From a virus: a stretch of 26,445 bases of DNA. This document shows, piece after piece, positions 7,601-15,364 of the stretch. The notes beneath the pieces are model-generated. The model was not told the DNA's origin. It saw only the letters and a list, made by a program, of their open reading frames with translations, and did not search any database. The position numbers and the translations under genes were made by a program. Every line of letters starts with the position of its first letter. Positions within the stretch are counted from its first letter, which is position 1. The stretch is from positions 1 to 26,445 of IMG/VR virus record IMGVR_UViG_3300031707_000149; one strand, 5' to 3'.

Positions 7601-10064
7601 TCAGATCAGTGAGCAGGTCGGCGTAATCCAGTTGCAGCTCGCCCGACGTCCCGGACTTGAGCAGTGTACTATGGTTTGCCGCCCCATCCGCCGTAGCCGT
7701 CACGGCATGGCTGTGAGTTGCGGCACTGACCGCGTTAGTGCTGGCGGCTGTGGCCGTCGAAGGTGCGCCCATCTCCAGGGTCTTGGGTGTGCCCGCCAGC
7801 TGCAGGCCCGCCGCCGTGGATAGCGCCACGGCCACGGCATTGGCAGCCACGGCGATGCCGTCACCCGCCCCCACATCGAATACCCCGCTGCCCCAGGCCA
7901 ACCCCGCGCCGGCGAATGTGCTCAGCAGCGTCCACCCCGGCGTGAACGGCGAGGCTCCGGTGACCGGAACCTGGTACTGCGCTGATCCGACAGAGAGCGC
8001 CACATCATCCGCGTTGACCGTGATCAGCGTCCCCGCGCCCACGTTCAGCGTGCGATCCGCGCTCAGGTCGCCGCCCCCGGTCAGGCCAGCGCCGGCAATG
8101 ATCTGCCGCGAGGTCGGCACGGCAATAGCGGAGATGTCTGCCCAGGCCAGCACCCGGAAGTCCGGCACCGCCGCGGGAGCCGCTGCAGGGCCGCCGAAGA
8201 ACTTGTTCTCGGTTTGGGCCGGGAGCGTCGGCACGTTGAGGGCCGATAGCGTGGTGAACTTGCCCGATGATGGCGAGTCATCGCCGATCGGTGTCCCGTC
8301 AATCTCCCCGCCGTTGATGTCTACGTTGTCGCTGGAGATCGTCGTAATCACCCGCTCCACAGTCACTGAGCCGCCCTGAGAGACGATTTCCTGTACGGTG
8401 CGGATATTATCCACGACTGCGTCGCCATCCGTCTTGGGCTTATGGAAGACCGTGGCCACTTCCAAAGCCGAGGTGAACAGGCCGGCGGCATTGAGGGAGT
8501 GCGTGGCCCCCATGATATAGACGTACTTGTTGATGTCCGTCACTTTCGTGCCCGCGACCCACTCCTCGCACTCCATCTTGACCCGTTGGCCGGGCAGCAG
8601 GGCCAGCCCGAACACCTCCACCGATGCTTCGTAGGCATACTGTGGATCTTTGTGATCCTTCAGGTACTCGTAGCCTGCGTCGTAGAGCTGGTTGCTGGTA
8701 AGTTTCAGCCCCTCGGTCTTGCTGTCTCGCGTCAGGGAAATAACGTTCGGGAACGACACCACCTTCTCGATCCGCCCATAACTGCCCTCAGTGGCGTCAC
8801 AGCGTAAAAAGTTGTTGACCGTATCCAGAGTGTAGCCAGAAGGTGGGGACTTGTCCGTCTGCGCCAGCGTGGGTCGGGCCGTGCCCATCCCCCCACCATA
8901 GGGGATAATGCGCGAGATCAGCGGGTAGGCATCCCGTATCTCCTTGAGTGGGCCGATAATCGCCACAGCCGTGTTGGCCTCCACGGCACCTGGGGAACCC
9001 CCGGATACCAGCCGGATAGAGGCATCAGCTGTGTCTGTTTGCAGCCAGTCCAGGTCGCGGCCCGAACCTAATCGGAAGTGCTCGCCAGTAGCCTCGGCCA
9101 GCGCCTGCAACGCCGCCAGGACGGTGTTATCGTTGAACTCCAGGTAGGCGGTCTTGGCCGTGACCGTGTGCTCAGTCGTCGTCCATCCCGCCGGGGCGAA
9201 AGCCATGATCAGGGCAATGCCGTTGGTCGTGGGGATGTCGGCATAGGCTTCTATTTCCGCGATATCTGCCCCAGGACACGAACCGCTATTCAGATGGAAC
9301 CGCACAAAATACCAGTTGCCGGCGCTCTCCTCGGCCTGCACGCGGATCCAGTCCGCGCCAGGATCCGTCCAGGTGATCTCCCCGGTCACCGCCAGCGTCT
9401 TGCCCCCGGAGGATGTCCCATCAGCGATGGTGATATCAACCCATCCGTTTACGGTACTGAAATACTGCATGTGCAGGACGGAGGTGTAGGTGTTGGGGGA
9501 AGGTCCGACGGTTACGCGCAGCTTGTACATCCGGGCGTCGTAACCCACATATAGATACTCAAAGCCCGCCTGAATGACGGAGATGTGGATGTTATCGTAG
9601 GTGCTCAGGTTCGCGTCGTGGATGTCTGCCGCGTGATGCCAGGCAGGGCTACCAGGGGTCATCGTCCCGACGATGCCTCGGTCGGAGTCGAGGTAGGTAT
9701 ATCCCTGCTCGCAGATCTTGAGGTTGCCCACGCCGCGCCCTGCCAGTTCATACAACAGGTCGTTGCCGCTTACCACGACCGTCCCTGGCTCCCCCTGTTC
9801 GCTCTTCTGGTACTCGATGCGGTCAATGATCCCCGCCCCCACTAGGGTATCCACGCCTTTGTGCGAGGTGTAGCACCACGCCTGGCGTTTCTCTACCAGC
9901 AGGAGCCGCCGGGCGTCATCGGCGGGCATGGTGAAGGTGAACTCGCCAGACTTGTCAAGCAAGGGATGCGAATTCCACTCCGTGAGCGTGCGGATCGGGC
10001 CATCGCCTTGCTTGGTCGTTCCCGCCGAATTGTAGATGTCAACCCAGGCAGCTGGTAAACCCAT
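4641..10064 (-). CDS. Tail-tip/fibre protein with Tal-like N-terminus, discoidin-like insert and LamG-like domain (1807 aa)
   Basis: ATG 10064 lies 3 nt after the preceding stop, with AGGA just upstream. Residues 1-130 and 280-560 resemble the baseplate-hub part of siphovirus tail-associated (Tal, gp37-like) proteins: I-D-R-I-E-Y, V-V-S-G-N-D-L-L-Y-E-L and V-F-G-L-A-L-L-P-G-Q-R-V. About 135-276 look like an F5/8-type (discoidin) beta-sandwich placed inside that region. From about 650 there is fibre sequence with the familiar G-A-G-L-T-G-G-G-D-L-S motif. About 1240-1380 form another carbohydrate-binding-like module. About 1412-1565 are LamG/concanavalin-like, with W-H-H-A-V-C-T-W-D and Y-V-Y-V-D-G-L. 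The C-terminus (Q-T-G-V-P-V-T-A-A-G-V-H-A-A-L) is typical of phage fibres. The likely role is host attachment at the tail tip. No peptidase or lysozyme motif was seen. Domain names are by eye. Confidence 0.85.
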   Translation of the reverse strand: MGLPAAWVDIYNSAGTTKQGDGPIRTLTEWNSHPLLDKSGEFTFTMPADDARRLLLVEKRQAWCYTSHKGVDTLVGAGIIDRIEYQKSEQGEPGTVVVSGNDLLYELAGRGVGNLKICEQGYTYLDSDRGIVGTMTPGSPAWHHAADIHDANLSTYDNIHISVIQAGFEYLYVGYDARMYKLRVTVGPSPNTYTSVLHMQYFSTVNGWVDITIADGTSSGGKTLAVTGEITWTDPGADWIRVQAEESAGNWYFVRFHLNSGSCPGADIAEIEAYADIPTTNGIALIMAFAPAGWTTTEHTVTAKTAYLEFNDNTVLAALQALAEATGEHFRLGSGRDLDWLQTDTADASIRLVSGGSPGAVEANTAVAIIGPLKEIRDAYPLISRIIPYGGGMGTARPTLAQTDKSPPSGYTLDTVNNFLRCDATEGSYGRIEKVVSFPNVISLTRDSKTEGLKLTSNQLYDAGYEYLKDHKDPQYAYEASVEVFGLALLPGQRVKMECEEWVAGTKVTDINKYVYIMGATHSLNAAGLFTSALEVATVFHKPKTDGDAVVDNIRTVQEIVSQGGSVTVERVITTISSDNVDINGGEIDGTPIGDDSPSSGKFTTLSALNVPTLPAQTENKFFGGPAAAPAAVPDFRVLAWADISAIAVPTSRQIIAGAGLTGGGDLSADRTLNVGAGTLITVNADDVALSVGSAQYQVPVTGASPFTPGWTLLSTFAGAGLAWGSGVFDVGAGDGIAVAANAVAVALSTAAGLQLAGTPKTLEMGAPSTATAASTNAVSAATHSHAVTATADGAANHSTLLKSGTSGELQLDYADLLTDLTVPEINAAAALTLKPATDLILDPTSNLVKLTNAVSIQADNFASQTTGWRVTYEGAGDFRYLFADEMHVKSFIADLEQALAGGQIICKSVSTLAVAYTLPAAGGASTVWIKDLPSAENMAVFQSGDLIRFRQFSRAAGELTVADAWGVVTAYADQANKMQTWTFTRSAGGLAGTASGVIPIDAIVLDYGVTGNGYYEVNAIDGLYADNSPYAQVVTWNSHPLTTLAVRMRMGNLHGIFSVDNEHGLFAGTGVATTSRYLRISNEGAGLHNIPLMLYAGGANPTIKLDGGVVAGAPVEPYIAIGATLPTDPLVGDGIWMGLDPGTADYEFRVGTVVAGTLVKGIHWDGTSLDIRGNLIVGPGHGFVLESPSMVCAYDGPRPYATDYQVDLSGHLGQKGTIVGAVIGRPGKFSKALQTGGAATNLIYNPVFGGTYSSGLAPSVTESDAGATITPTENTDMAYIEYGTKSQKLVFTGSGSYYVLLDHGTMTNSTTYTWYLRFYLAAGSFRVMSNLGSGSHYEDFSTLGWNTYCYTGATAGSGSSFEFYLYSAAGATVYLTRSQITTLAYNTPLISGDLPGHTWAGTAYASTSARVASYVTYVIGDVIKNARKGSVGLWYYCEGWNTGFLWQAGNGNEQLDAHVNPSGILIFRVRGYSASLASGTVRAWHHAVCTWDSDSDLMYVYVDGLPSDHAHFEAIAPTLHASTFATGCSVPLGTTVGHPGYLCDLFVTEAVLTADQVRQIYQSGLPVVATRNPMSLLLTGAGRGKVEGSAGGIFGLDSAGKPTFSLLNEATTVNGEALGIGDVLLGDNTASKANLLWDQSAGKLLFRGGTTMQVEIGTDGKLSAGGGHVLLSAAGIAISAVTDAYSSVAEYGFDYGGAREAGFYTYVTGGTHYAHLDLYSLTGRNANMIVTTNCPADKESQILIIAGKNGASVATIELVTTNSGELRFTAGRLGFYDTVAIPKQTGVPVTAAGVHAALVALGFIEA

Positions 10065-10067
10065 TTC

Positions 10068-10850
10068 CTATGCCCATCCGTCGTAATAGTCGAAAGTAAT
10101 CGCGCTGGAGTTGTTTCCCCCGGTGCGGGTTACCGTGATGTTGTTATAGCCCACATACATCCTAAGCCACTCGTTAATTTTGTGGTTGGCCGTGCGACTG
10201 AAACCGGAATAGGCGTCCACGCCATCGTTCTTGACCGATAGCGCCCCGCAATCTATCACCAGAGATTTCGTTGCGGCCAACGTACCCGCCCAGTTAATCT
10301 CGAACTGAGCGCTGACCCCGATCAGGATATTCGTGATCGCCGATCCTGCCGCAGTCAGGGTAATGATGGTGTTGGAGACCGGGTAGTCGCCGGCGTTGGG
10401 GCAGGAAATGACCTTGGGAGAGTTGTCCAGGTACTCCAGGGTATTACGGTGCGTCCCGTTCCAGCAGGGGCTGACCATCACGAACTCGATTTCGAACTGC
10501 AGGGCGAACGGGTAATCTGGCCGACGCGTGGCCCGCACTTCCTGCACGCGAGCGGTCGCGGTATGCGACGCCCCTCCGCCACTGTAGCGAATAAGCGATC
10601 CCCTGACCCCAATGTAGCTGCGCCAGGTCTGATATTCGGTCGCCAGAGCCGACTCGCTCGCGGCCACGTACACGCCCTTGGCCGTTACCGGATAGGCGGG
10701 CCGCAGCACCTGGTCAGTGAGCTTGGGATCATAGGATCCCCCCCCCGGCAGGGGGAACAGGTACGCCGGCGCCGGACCTGTGCCAATATCGTGATCGGCA
10801 TCGAGCAGAGGGATCGAGTGCCCGGCGAAGGACAAGAGATAATATGCCAT
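10068..10850 (-). CDS. Distal tail protein (Dit-like), 260 aa
   Basis: The gene lies directly after the tape measure (3-nt gap) and before the tail-tip protein, the standard position of Dit, the hub connecting tail tube to tip. The length of 260 residues fits the family. The N-terminal half is beta-rich, with W-R-S-Y-I-G-V-R-G-S-L-I-R and F-A-L-Q-F-E-I-E-F, as in ring-forming Dit domains. The C-terminal part (I-N-E-W-L-R-M-Y-V-G-Y-N-N-I-T-V-T) resembles the galectin-like second domain. Codons for L-P-G-G-G-S-Y-D-P contain a run of nine G on the coding strand (10738-10746). The assignment rests on synteny plus fold-like pattern, because Dit sequences diverge strongly. Confidence 0.75.
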   Translation of the reverse strand: MAYYLLSFAGHSIPLLDADHDIGTGPAPAYLFPLPGGGSYDPKLTDQVLRPAYPVTAKGVYVAASESALATEYQTWRSYIGVRGSLIRYSGGGASHTATARVQEVRATRRPDYPFALQFEIEFVMVSPCWNGTHRNTLEYLDNSPKVISCPNAGDYPVSNTIITLTAAGSAITNILIGVSAQFEINWAGTLAATKSLVIDCGALSVKNDGVDAYSGFSRTANHKINEWLRMYVGYNNITVTRTGGNNSSAITFDYYDGWA

Positions 10851-10853
10851 TTA

Positions 10854-13800
10854 TCACAACCCCCTGGCCCGCAGACCCTCGAGGACGCCGATCTGTGCCT
10901 GCTCGCGCGCCTGTTGAGGATGAGTGACCGGACCATTGAAGTTGATGATGATCGGTTGGCCGCCACCACCGCCCCCGCCAGCTAGGGGGGTGACCGTAAC
11001 CCGTTCCGGGTACTTGCCCTCGCCCACGCGAATCATCTGCGGTATCCTGGCGATGAAGTCGGCCCCATTGGCCAGACCGGGAGCTCCAGGGACAGATTGC
11101 CCATACTGCCCCCCGGTGCGCTCCTTCAGGAACTCTTGCATTCCAGGCGCGTTAATGTTGAAGTTGATGGGGTGCTTATCAAGAGTTGCCTGGATCAGTG
11201 CCGCCCACCGGTCTGCCGCCGCCACCAGCTCGTTGGCCGTCTTTATGTCACCACTGGCGATCAGCGCGTCTATCAGAGCCGAACCAGCATCTGTCCCCGC
11301 CGTTTTGGCCGCGGTATTGAGGCTGGACGTGTTCCAGTTTTCCCCAATATCAGCCAGGTTTTCCTCCATCACTTCCGTGAAGAGGCCGCCGTGCTTGTTG
11401 GCCGCAGCCACTATAGCCGCCGTCACGACGGGACTCTCCTCCAGACCCATGATAAAGCCCCCTCCCTTCTTTTCCAGGGACTTCGCCGAAATCCGATTGA
11501 CCTCATCCAACTGCTCCTCCGACAAGCCGAAGGTCTTCTTGAAAACCGCCTTGGTGAAACCTTCGTCAAACTTCTGGAACAACTCCGCCGTAGCCTCTCC
11601 GGCGGTCTCCGCCGCCGTCAGCAGGTGGTTCTTGAAGGCCAATGACGTCGTCGTTTGCGTGCCCTCGGAGCCAATGAGTGCATCTACTGCGTCCATCAGC
11701 AGATTGCCCACATCCGTCCCTGCCGTCTTGGCCCCCGCCTTCACCGTTTCGCTGGTGGCCCAGATCTTGAATGACGTGGCGATCTGCTCAGCCCACTTGG
11801 AGAAGTCGGTCATCCCCTGCACCAGCCACTCGCCGAGTTGGTTACCCATCACGGTCATTTTCTCCTGCATGCCGGGGGTCTTGATCATCCCGAACTCGCC
11901 GGGGATCTCTGTGCCCTTCCACCAGATCTGGATCATCGCTGGGATCTGCGCGCCCAACTCGGAGAACTTGGCGCTCACTGTGGGCCAGACCTCGACGATC
12001 TTCTCTCGAATGCCCCGGATGATCTCCCCGCCGATCCTTTGGGCCTCGACCCAAACGACGTCAATCACCCCCTGGACGCCCTCGGCCTGGTAAGCAGACT
12101 TCATCCGCCCCCAGAAGTCACCCGCCCAGGAATACAACTCGTCCCACTTCTCTTTGATCCCCTTCATCGCCTCCGGGATCTTGATCTTGGCCCAGTCCAC
12201 GATCTGAGTGAACACTGGCTTGCCGGTCTTTTCCCAGAACCCGCTCACCGCCGTGCGGATCCCGCCCCAATCGCGGATATAGGCCGCCACCAGCAGGCCG
12301 GAGAGGATAATCAACAGGGCAATGGGGCTGGCCAGGGCCCCGAAGGTGGTGATCAGCGCCCCCAGGATGCTCGCGATCTTCAGCCCGGCAAACACCGTCC
12401 CGAAACCGATGACCACCGCCTTGATATCCTGCAGGTGCGTCTTGATCCACTTCATCCCAGTGATGATCTTTCCCCCGGTCTCGTCACCGAAAAGGGCGAT
12501 GGCCAACACGCCGGGGACACCCATCCCCCCGCTTATTTTTTCCATTTCCGCCTGCATCTGGTAACGCAGATCAGTGGGGAGACCTTCAATCTTGAGGTTT
12601 GCCTGGAGGTCGCGGAAGGTCTGGACAGTTTTCAGAACGCGATCCACGGGCGCGAGCGCGTTTTTCACCCCCACACCCAGTTGCACGCCCCACGTCTCCA
12701 GCACGCCGCTGTCGCGTACATCCAGGAACAGGTTGAGCATCGTGCTCAACCGCTCGTTGACCTGCTCCATCGCTGGGCGCAGGATCTGGGGCATCGTCAG
12801 GGCGAAGATGTCTTTGAAGGTGCTCTGCAGGCCCATCAACGTGGTGGCCATGCGCTCGGAGGCCCCGCCGAAGTTGACATCGGCGTACTCGGCGAACGCC
12901 TCAGTGAACTGCTGCCAGGTGATCTTGCCGGAGGCGATAGCCTTGTTGAAGTCGAGGTGATCCTTGATCAGGATGCCGTACTTCTTCCCGGTATACTCCA
13001 GCACGGCGCTGAGATCGAAGCCGGCCATCGCCAACTGGCGCATATCCATCTTGGTCACTGAGCCGACCATGCGGATCTGCGCGAAGTTGTAGGCCATGCG
13101 GTGCAGCATCTCGTTGGTCGCGCCCGTCCCGGCGGCCACGTTCAGGATGGCCTTGGTGAACGACATCGCCTCCTTGGACGTATAGCCGAAGGTCATGGCG
13201 AGCTTGAAGGTGGAGTTGACCATCTCCACCTGGTAGGGAGAGACGATGGCCAACCGCGCCAGCTCGTTCATCAACTCTTTGGCTCGCGCCTGGGCAATGG
13301 GGTAGGCTTCGGAGATGGTCGTCTGGTTGATGTACATTTGGCGGGTGGCCGTGGAGACGGCATACGTCGCCGCCGCATGATCGGTCAGTTTCTCTTTGGC
13401 GATGTCCAGGTCGCCCAGCGCCACCTTGAGCTTGGTATCGTAGCTCTCCACGGCGTGCTGCGCCGACATCCACTGGCTCACAGCGACCTTTTTCTTGCCG
13501 CCTAGCTCAACGAGTTTCTGCTGGGCAATGGCCAAGTGCTCGCCATAGTCAGTGATCTTCAGGTTCAGGTTGGCCTGGGTTTCCATCAGCTTGTCGTTGG
13601 CCTTAGACTGCTTCGCCGTGGCCCCGGCCATCACCGTATAGGTCTCAGTGACCAGCTCCCCCTTGGAGATCTCCCGCGCCAGGAGGCCGGTGATCCCGAT
13701 CTCCATGTACTGCAACTCAGCGGTTGCCGCGATGGCGCTCTTGACGAAATTCGTGACCTGGTTGGTCAGTTGGTTGAACAGGTTGGCGGCGATCACGCCG

Positions 13801-13967
13801 CCGGCCGTGGAGGCGACGCGGTCGAAGAAGGACTGGATGCCCGACCCGGCCGACTCAGTCTCGCGCCGGAAGGTGTCAATCCCTCGGCTGGCCAGATTCA
13901 GCTTCGAGTGTAGCTCGTTGGTATCCGCGCCGACTGTAGCGTGTAACCGAGCGATCTCTTGATTCAC
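10854..13967 (-). CDS. Tail tape measure protein (1037 aa)
   Basis: The start is GTG 13967, which overlaps the stop of the chaperone extension as GTGA. Residues about 130-220 are charged helix or coiled coil. Residues about 230-345 match the N-terminal tape-measure domain, including M-R-M-V-G-S-V-T-like residues and the M-D-M-R-Q-L-A-M-A-G-F-D-L segment near residue 300. Residues about 516-563 are strongly hydrophobic and could enter the host membrane during DNA ejection. The C-terminal half has a repeated A-K-T-A-G-T-D-x-G segment (about residues 745 and 884). The C-terminus has a seven-glycine run before Q-P-I-I-I-N-F-N-G-P-V. No peptidase or muramidase motif is evident. From the usual 0.15 nm per residue, the tail should be about 155 nm. 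Confidence 0.93.
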   Translation of the reverse strand: MNQEIARLHATVGADTNELHSKLNLASRGIDTFRRETESAGSGIQSFFDRVASTAGGVIAANLFNQLTNQVTNFVKSAIAATAELQYMEIGITGLLAREISKGELVTETYTVMAGATAKQSKANDKLMETQANLNLKITDYGEHLAIAQQKLVELGGKKKVAVSQWMSAQHAVESYDTKLKVALGDLDIAKEKLTDHAAATYAVSTATRQMYINQTTISEAYPIAQARAKELMNELARLAIVSPYQVEMVNSTFKLAMTFGYTSKEAMSFTKAILNVAAGTGATNEMLHRMAYNFAQIRMVGSVTKMDMRQLAMAGFDLSAVLEYTGKKYGILIKDHLDFNKAIASGKITWQQFTEAFAEYADVNFGGASERMATTLMGLQSTFKDIFALTMPQILRPAMEQVNERLSTMLNLFLDVRDSGVLETWGVQLGVGVKNALAPVDRVLKTVQTFRDLQANLKIEGLPTDLRYQMQAEMEKISGGMGVPGVLAIALFGDETGGKIITGMKWIKTHLQDIKAVVIGFGTVFAGLKIASILGALITTFGALASPIALLIILSGLLVAAYIRDWGGIRTAVSGFWEKTGKPVFTQIVDWAKIKIPEAMKGIKEKWDELYSWAGDFWGRMKSAYQAEGVQGVIDVVWVEAQRIGGEIIRGIREKIVEVWPTVSAKFSELGAQIPAMIQIWWKGTEIPGEFGMIKTPGMQEKMTVMGNQLGEWLVQGMTDFSKWAEQIATSFKIWATSETVKAGAKTAGTDVGNLLMDAVDALIGSEGTQTTTSLAFKNHLLTAAETAGEATAELFQKFDEGFTKAVFKKTFGLSEEQLDEVNRISAKSLEKKGGGFIMGLEESPVVTAAIVAAANKHGGLFTEVMEENLADIGENWNTSSLNTAAKTAGTDAGSALIDALIASGDIKTANELVAAADRWAALIQATLDKHPINFNINAPGMQEFLKERTGGQYGQSVPGAPGLANGADFIARIPQMIRVGEGKYPERVTVTPLAGGGGGGGQPIIINFNGPVTHPQQAREQAQIGVLEGLRARGL

Positions 13968-14185
13968 AGGTCACCCTGCCCTTTCGAGGGGGCTTCTCGT
14001 TGTTTCTCCAACCACTTGTTCTCGATCTCCAACAGTAGCATGTGCTGCGCCAGAACCGTCGCGTCCTCCTCGTCCAACTCGCTGGGCCGGCAGTGGTACA
14101 CATCGCGGCAGAGTACCAGGTCAATGTACTCCGGCGGTGGCGGGCGTGTCCCGAAATACAGGTACTCCGTCAGCCACAACTTCAG
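13964..14185 (-). CDS. Tail assembly chaperone extension (gpGT-like), made by -1 frameshift
   Basis: This frame has no convincing start of its own; the first candidate is a TTG at 14179 without a Shine-Dalgarno sequence. It is open from within the slippery heptamer at 14185-14191 to the TGA at 13966-13964. After a -1 slip the added residues begin L-K-L-W-L-T-E-Y-L-Y-F-G-T-R and end S-K-G-Q-G-D-L, 73 residues in all. The fusion (13964-14502) would be 179 residues. The segment includes a likely helix, A-T-V-L-A-Q-H-M-L-L-L-E-I-E-N-K-W. In lambda-type systems the fused product binds tail tube subunits and recruits them to the tape measure. Position immediately before the tape-measure gene fits exactly. 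Confidence 0.85.
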   Translation of the reverse strand: MKLWLTEYLYFGTRPPPPEYIDLVLCRDVYHCRPSELDEEDATVLAQHMLLLEIENKWLEKQREAPSKGQGDL

Positions 14186-14502
14186 TTTTTTGACTTGGCT
14201 GAGCTAACCCCCATGATGGACTGGGTCAGGAACAGCAGCTCCGCCTCGGTCAACCGCTCCAGGATCTCCGGTTCGTCCTTGGGCAGGGGGAAGGCAACGC
14301 CCTCGGCATCGCTCCAATTCCACTCCATGACCTGCGTGCGAATGATGATCTGTAGCGGCGTCTCGTCCTCTGACTTTGCCGCTGCGGCCATCGCCCTGTT
14401 AAAGGTTTTGACCTCGCCGTGGGTCATCTTCTTGAGCAGCACATAACTGCCCTCCCCCTGTACCGAGGCCGAATCCACTCGGTCAATCAAGATCTGAGGC
14501 AT
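14182..14502 (-). CDS. Tail assembly chaperone (gpG-like), 106 aa
   Basis: ATG 14502 is preceded by AAGGAGAGAGAGA. The product is small, acidic and mostly helical (T-H-G-E-V-K-T-F-N-R-A-M-A-A-A-A, then E-I-L-E-R-L-T-E-A-E-L-L-F-L-T-Q). This is typical of the first chaperone encoded between tail tube and tape measure in siphoviruses. It ends S-A-K-S-K-N at a slippery sequence, so most ribosomes should make this 106-residue form and a minority the 179-residue fusion. It acts in the cytoplasm during tail assembly and is not normally part of the mature virion. Sequence identity across this family is low, so the call rests mainly on synteny and the frameshift. Confidence 0.85.
   Translation of the reverse strand: MPQILIDRVDSASVQGEGSYVLLKKMTHGEVKTFNRAMAAAAKSEDETPLQIIIRTQVMEWNWSDAEGVAFPLPKDEPEILERLTEAELLFLTQSIMGVSSAKSKN
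14185..14191 (-). promoter_or_regulatory. Programmed -1 ribosomal frameshift site A_AAA_AAC
   Basis: On the coding strand the 0-frame reads TCA AAA AAC TGA. The last A of TCA with AAA AAC forms the canonical X_XXY_YYZ heptamer, directly before the stop codon. A -1 slip re-reads the C and continues as CTG AAG TTG TGG into the overlapping open frame. I saw no strong downstream stem-loop; the adjacent stop codon may itself stimulate slippage. Confidence 0.85.
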
Positions 14503-14526
14503 TCTCTCTCTCCTTGTTACTCAGGG

Positions 14527-14955
14527 TCAGACCACACCCACCGGGATCAGAGTCGGTGCGCGGAAGATCACCTCGGCAGTGATCGGGTCCGCCGACTCCG
14601 ACGAGATGTCGGGCAGCGGTACGTCCCGCAGGTAGCCCTGCGCCTTCCAGTAGTTCGCCGTGGCCGCGTTGTAGCTCCAACGCATGTAGATCAGCGAGCC
14701 GCCTAGGTGGTAGCCGCGCAGGACGCTATACGGCTCAGTCGTCCCGTCGGTGAACAGCAACCGGAAGGTCATCTCGTACGATTCCATGCGCCCCTTAGCG
14801 ATGGTCGGCGAATCGGCTGCCACACTGATAAACTCCCCCACCTTGCGTTGCCCGCCGCCTACGCGCAGTGTAGCCACATACGCTGCCAGGCTGGTCCAGG
14901 CGGTCCCGTCTGTCCCAAAACCGATGTAACTCAGTGAACTCTCGCCAGTAGGCAT
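14527..14955 (-). CDS. Major tail tube protein (142 aa)
   Basis: ATG 14955 follows GGAGGGAACACGAA. The protein is beta-rich (Y-E-M-T-F-R-L-L-F-T-D-G-T, S-L-I-Y-M-R-W-S-Y-N, P-I-T-A-E-V-I-F-R-A-P-T-L). Its length and position between the tail terminator and the tail chaperones fit the tube subunit that polymerises around the tape measure. The segment E-S-A-D-P-I-T-A-E-V near the C-terminus matches the closing strand seen in many tube proteins. If virion glycosylation occurs in this phage, this abundant protein is one plausible acceptor (inference). Confidence 0.8.
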   Translation of the reverse strand: MPTGESSLSYIGFGTDGTAWTSLAAYVATLRVGGGQRKVGEFISVAADSPTIAKGRMESYEMTFRLLFTDGTTEPYSVLRGYHLGGSLIYMRWSYNAATANYWKAQGYLRDVPLPDISSESADPITAEVIFRAPTLIPVGVV

Positions 14956-14971
14956 TTCGTGTTCCCTCCAC

Positions 14972-15364
14972 TCAAATCAATGTGATGCGATAGTTGCCGC
15001 CGCAATGCCAGTAAAGGTCCTCGCCATCCACCTCCTGGTACTCGATGGGCGTTACCCGCCGCAGCCAGAGCGTGGTGTGGCCAGAGATCGTCGCCGCAGT
15101 CTTGGTCAAAGTCAGGTCAATCAATCCCTGCACCTGCAACGCAGGCAGGACCGAGGAGTTTTTGTCCACGCACTTGACCGTGTAAGTCTGATCGTGCCAG
15201 CCCCCGGAGATCAATGCCCGATCCGCCCCAGTGTAGAAACTGACGGTCACGAAGGGATAGGGCGCTGTCCCCGGCCCGACCCCCATATAGACATCGGAGA
15301 TGCGGGCCATCAGCGCCGTGCCCGCCTTCAGTGCGGCCACAATCCCAGTGATGACCTCTTCCAT
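14972..15364 (-). CDS. Tail terminator / tail completion protein, DUF3168-like (130 aa)
   Basis: I chose ATG 15364 (MEEVITGIVAALKAGTALMA), preceded by GGGGAGG and overlapping the upstream stop by one nucleotide (TAATG). The N-terminal helix followed by Y-P-F-V-T-V-S-F-Y, W-H-D-Q-T-Y-T-V-K-C-V and a C-terminal strand region (Y-W-H-C-G-G-N-Y-R-I-T-L-I) resembles the DUF3168/gpU-like fold that caps the tail tube and joins it to the head. The position directly before the tail tube gene is the usual one. The open frame extends to 15388 through a TTG, but the ribosome-binding site supports the internal ATG. Confidence 0.78.
   Translation of the reverse strand: MEEVITGIVAALKAGTALMARISDVYMGVGPGTAPYPFVTVSFYTGADRALISGGWHDQTYTVKCVDKNSSVLPALQVQGLIDLTLTKTAATISGHTTLWLRRVTPIEYQEVDGEDLYWHCGGNYRITLI

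Noticed and set aside
10924-13061. Long plus-strand open frames opposite the tape measure gene
   Set aside because: They overlap a strong minus-strand gene completely, have unnatural composition (His/Arg/Pro/Ser-rich) and lack recognisable domains. They are typical GC-rich shadows.
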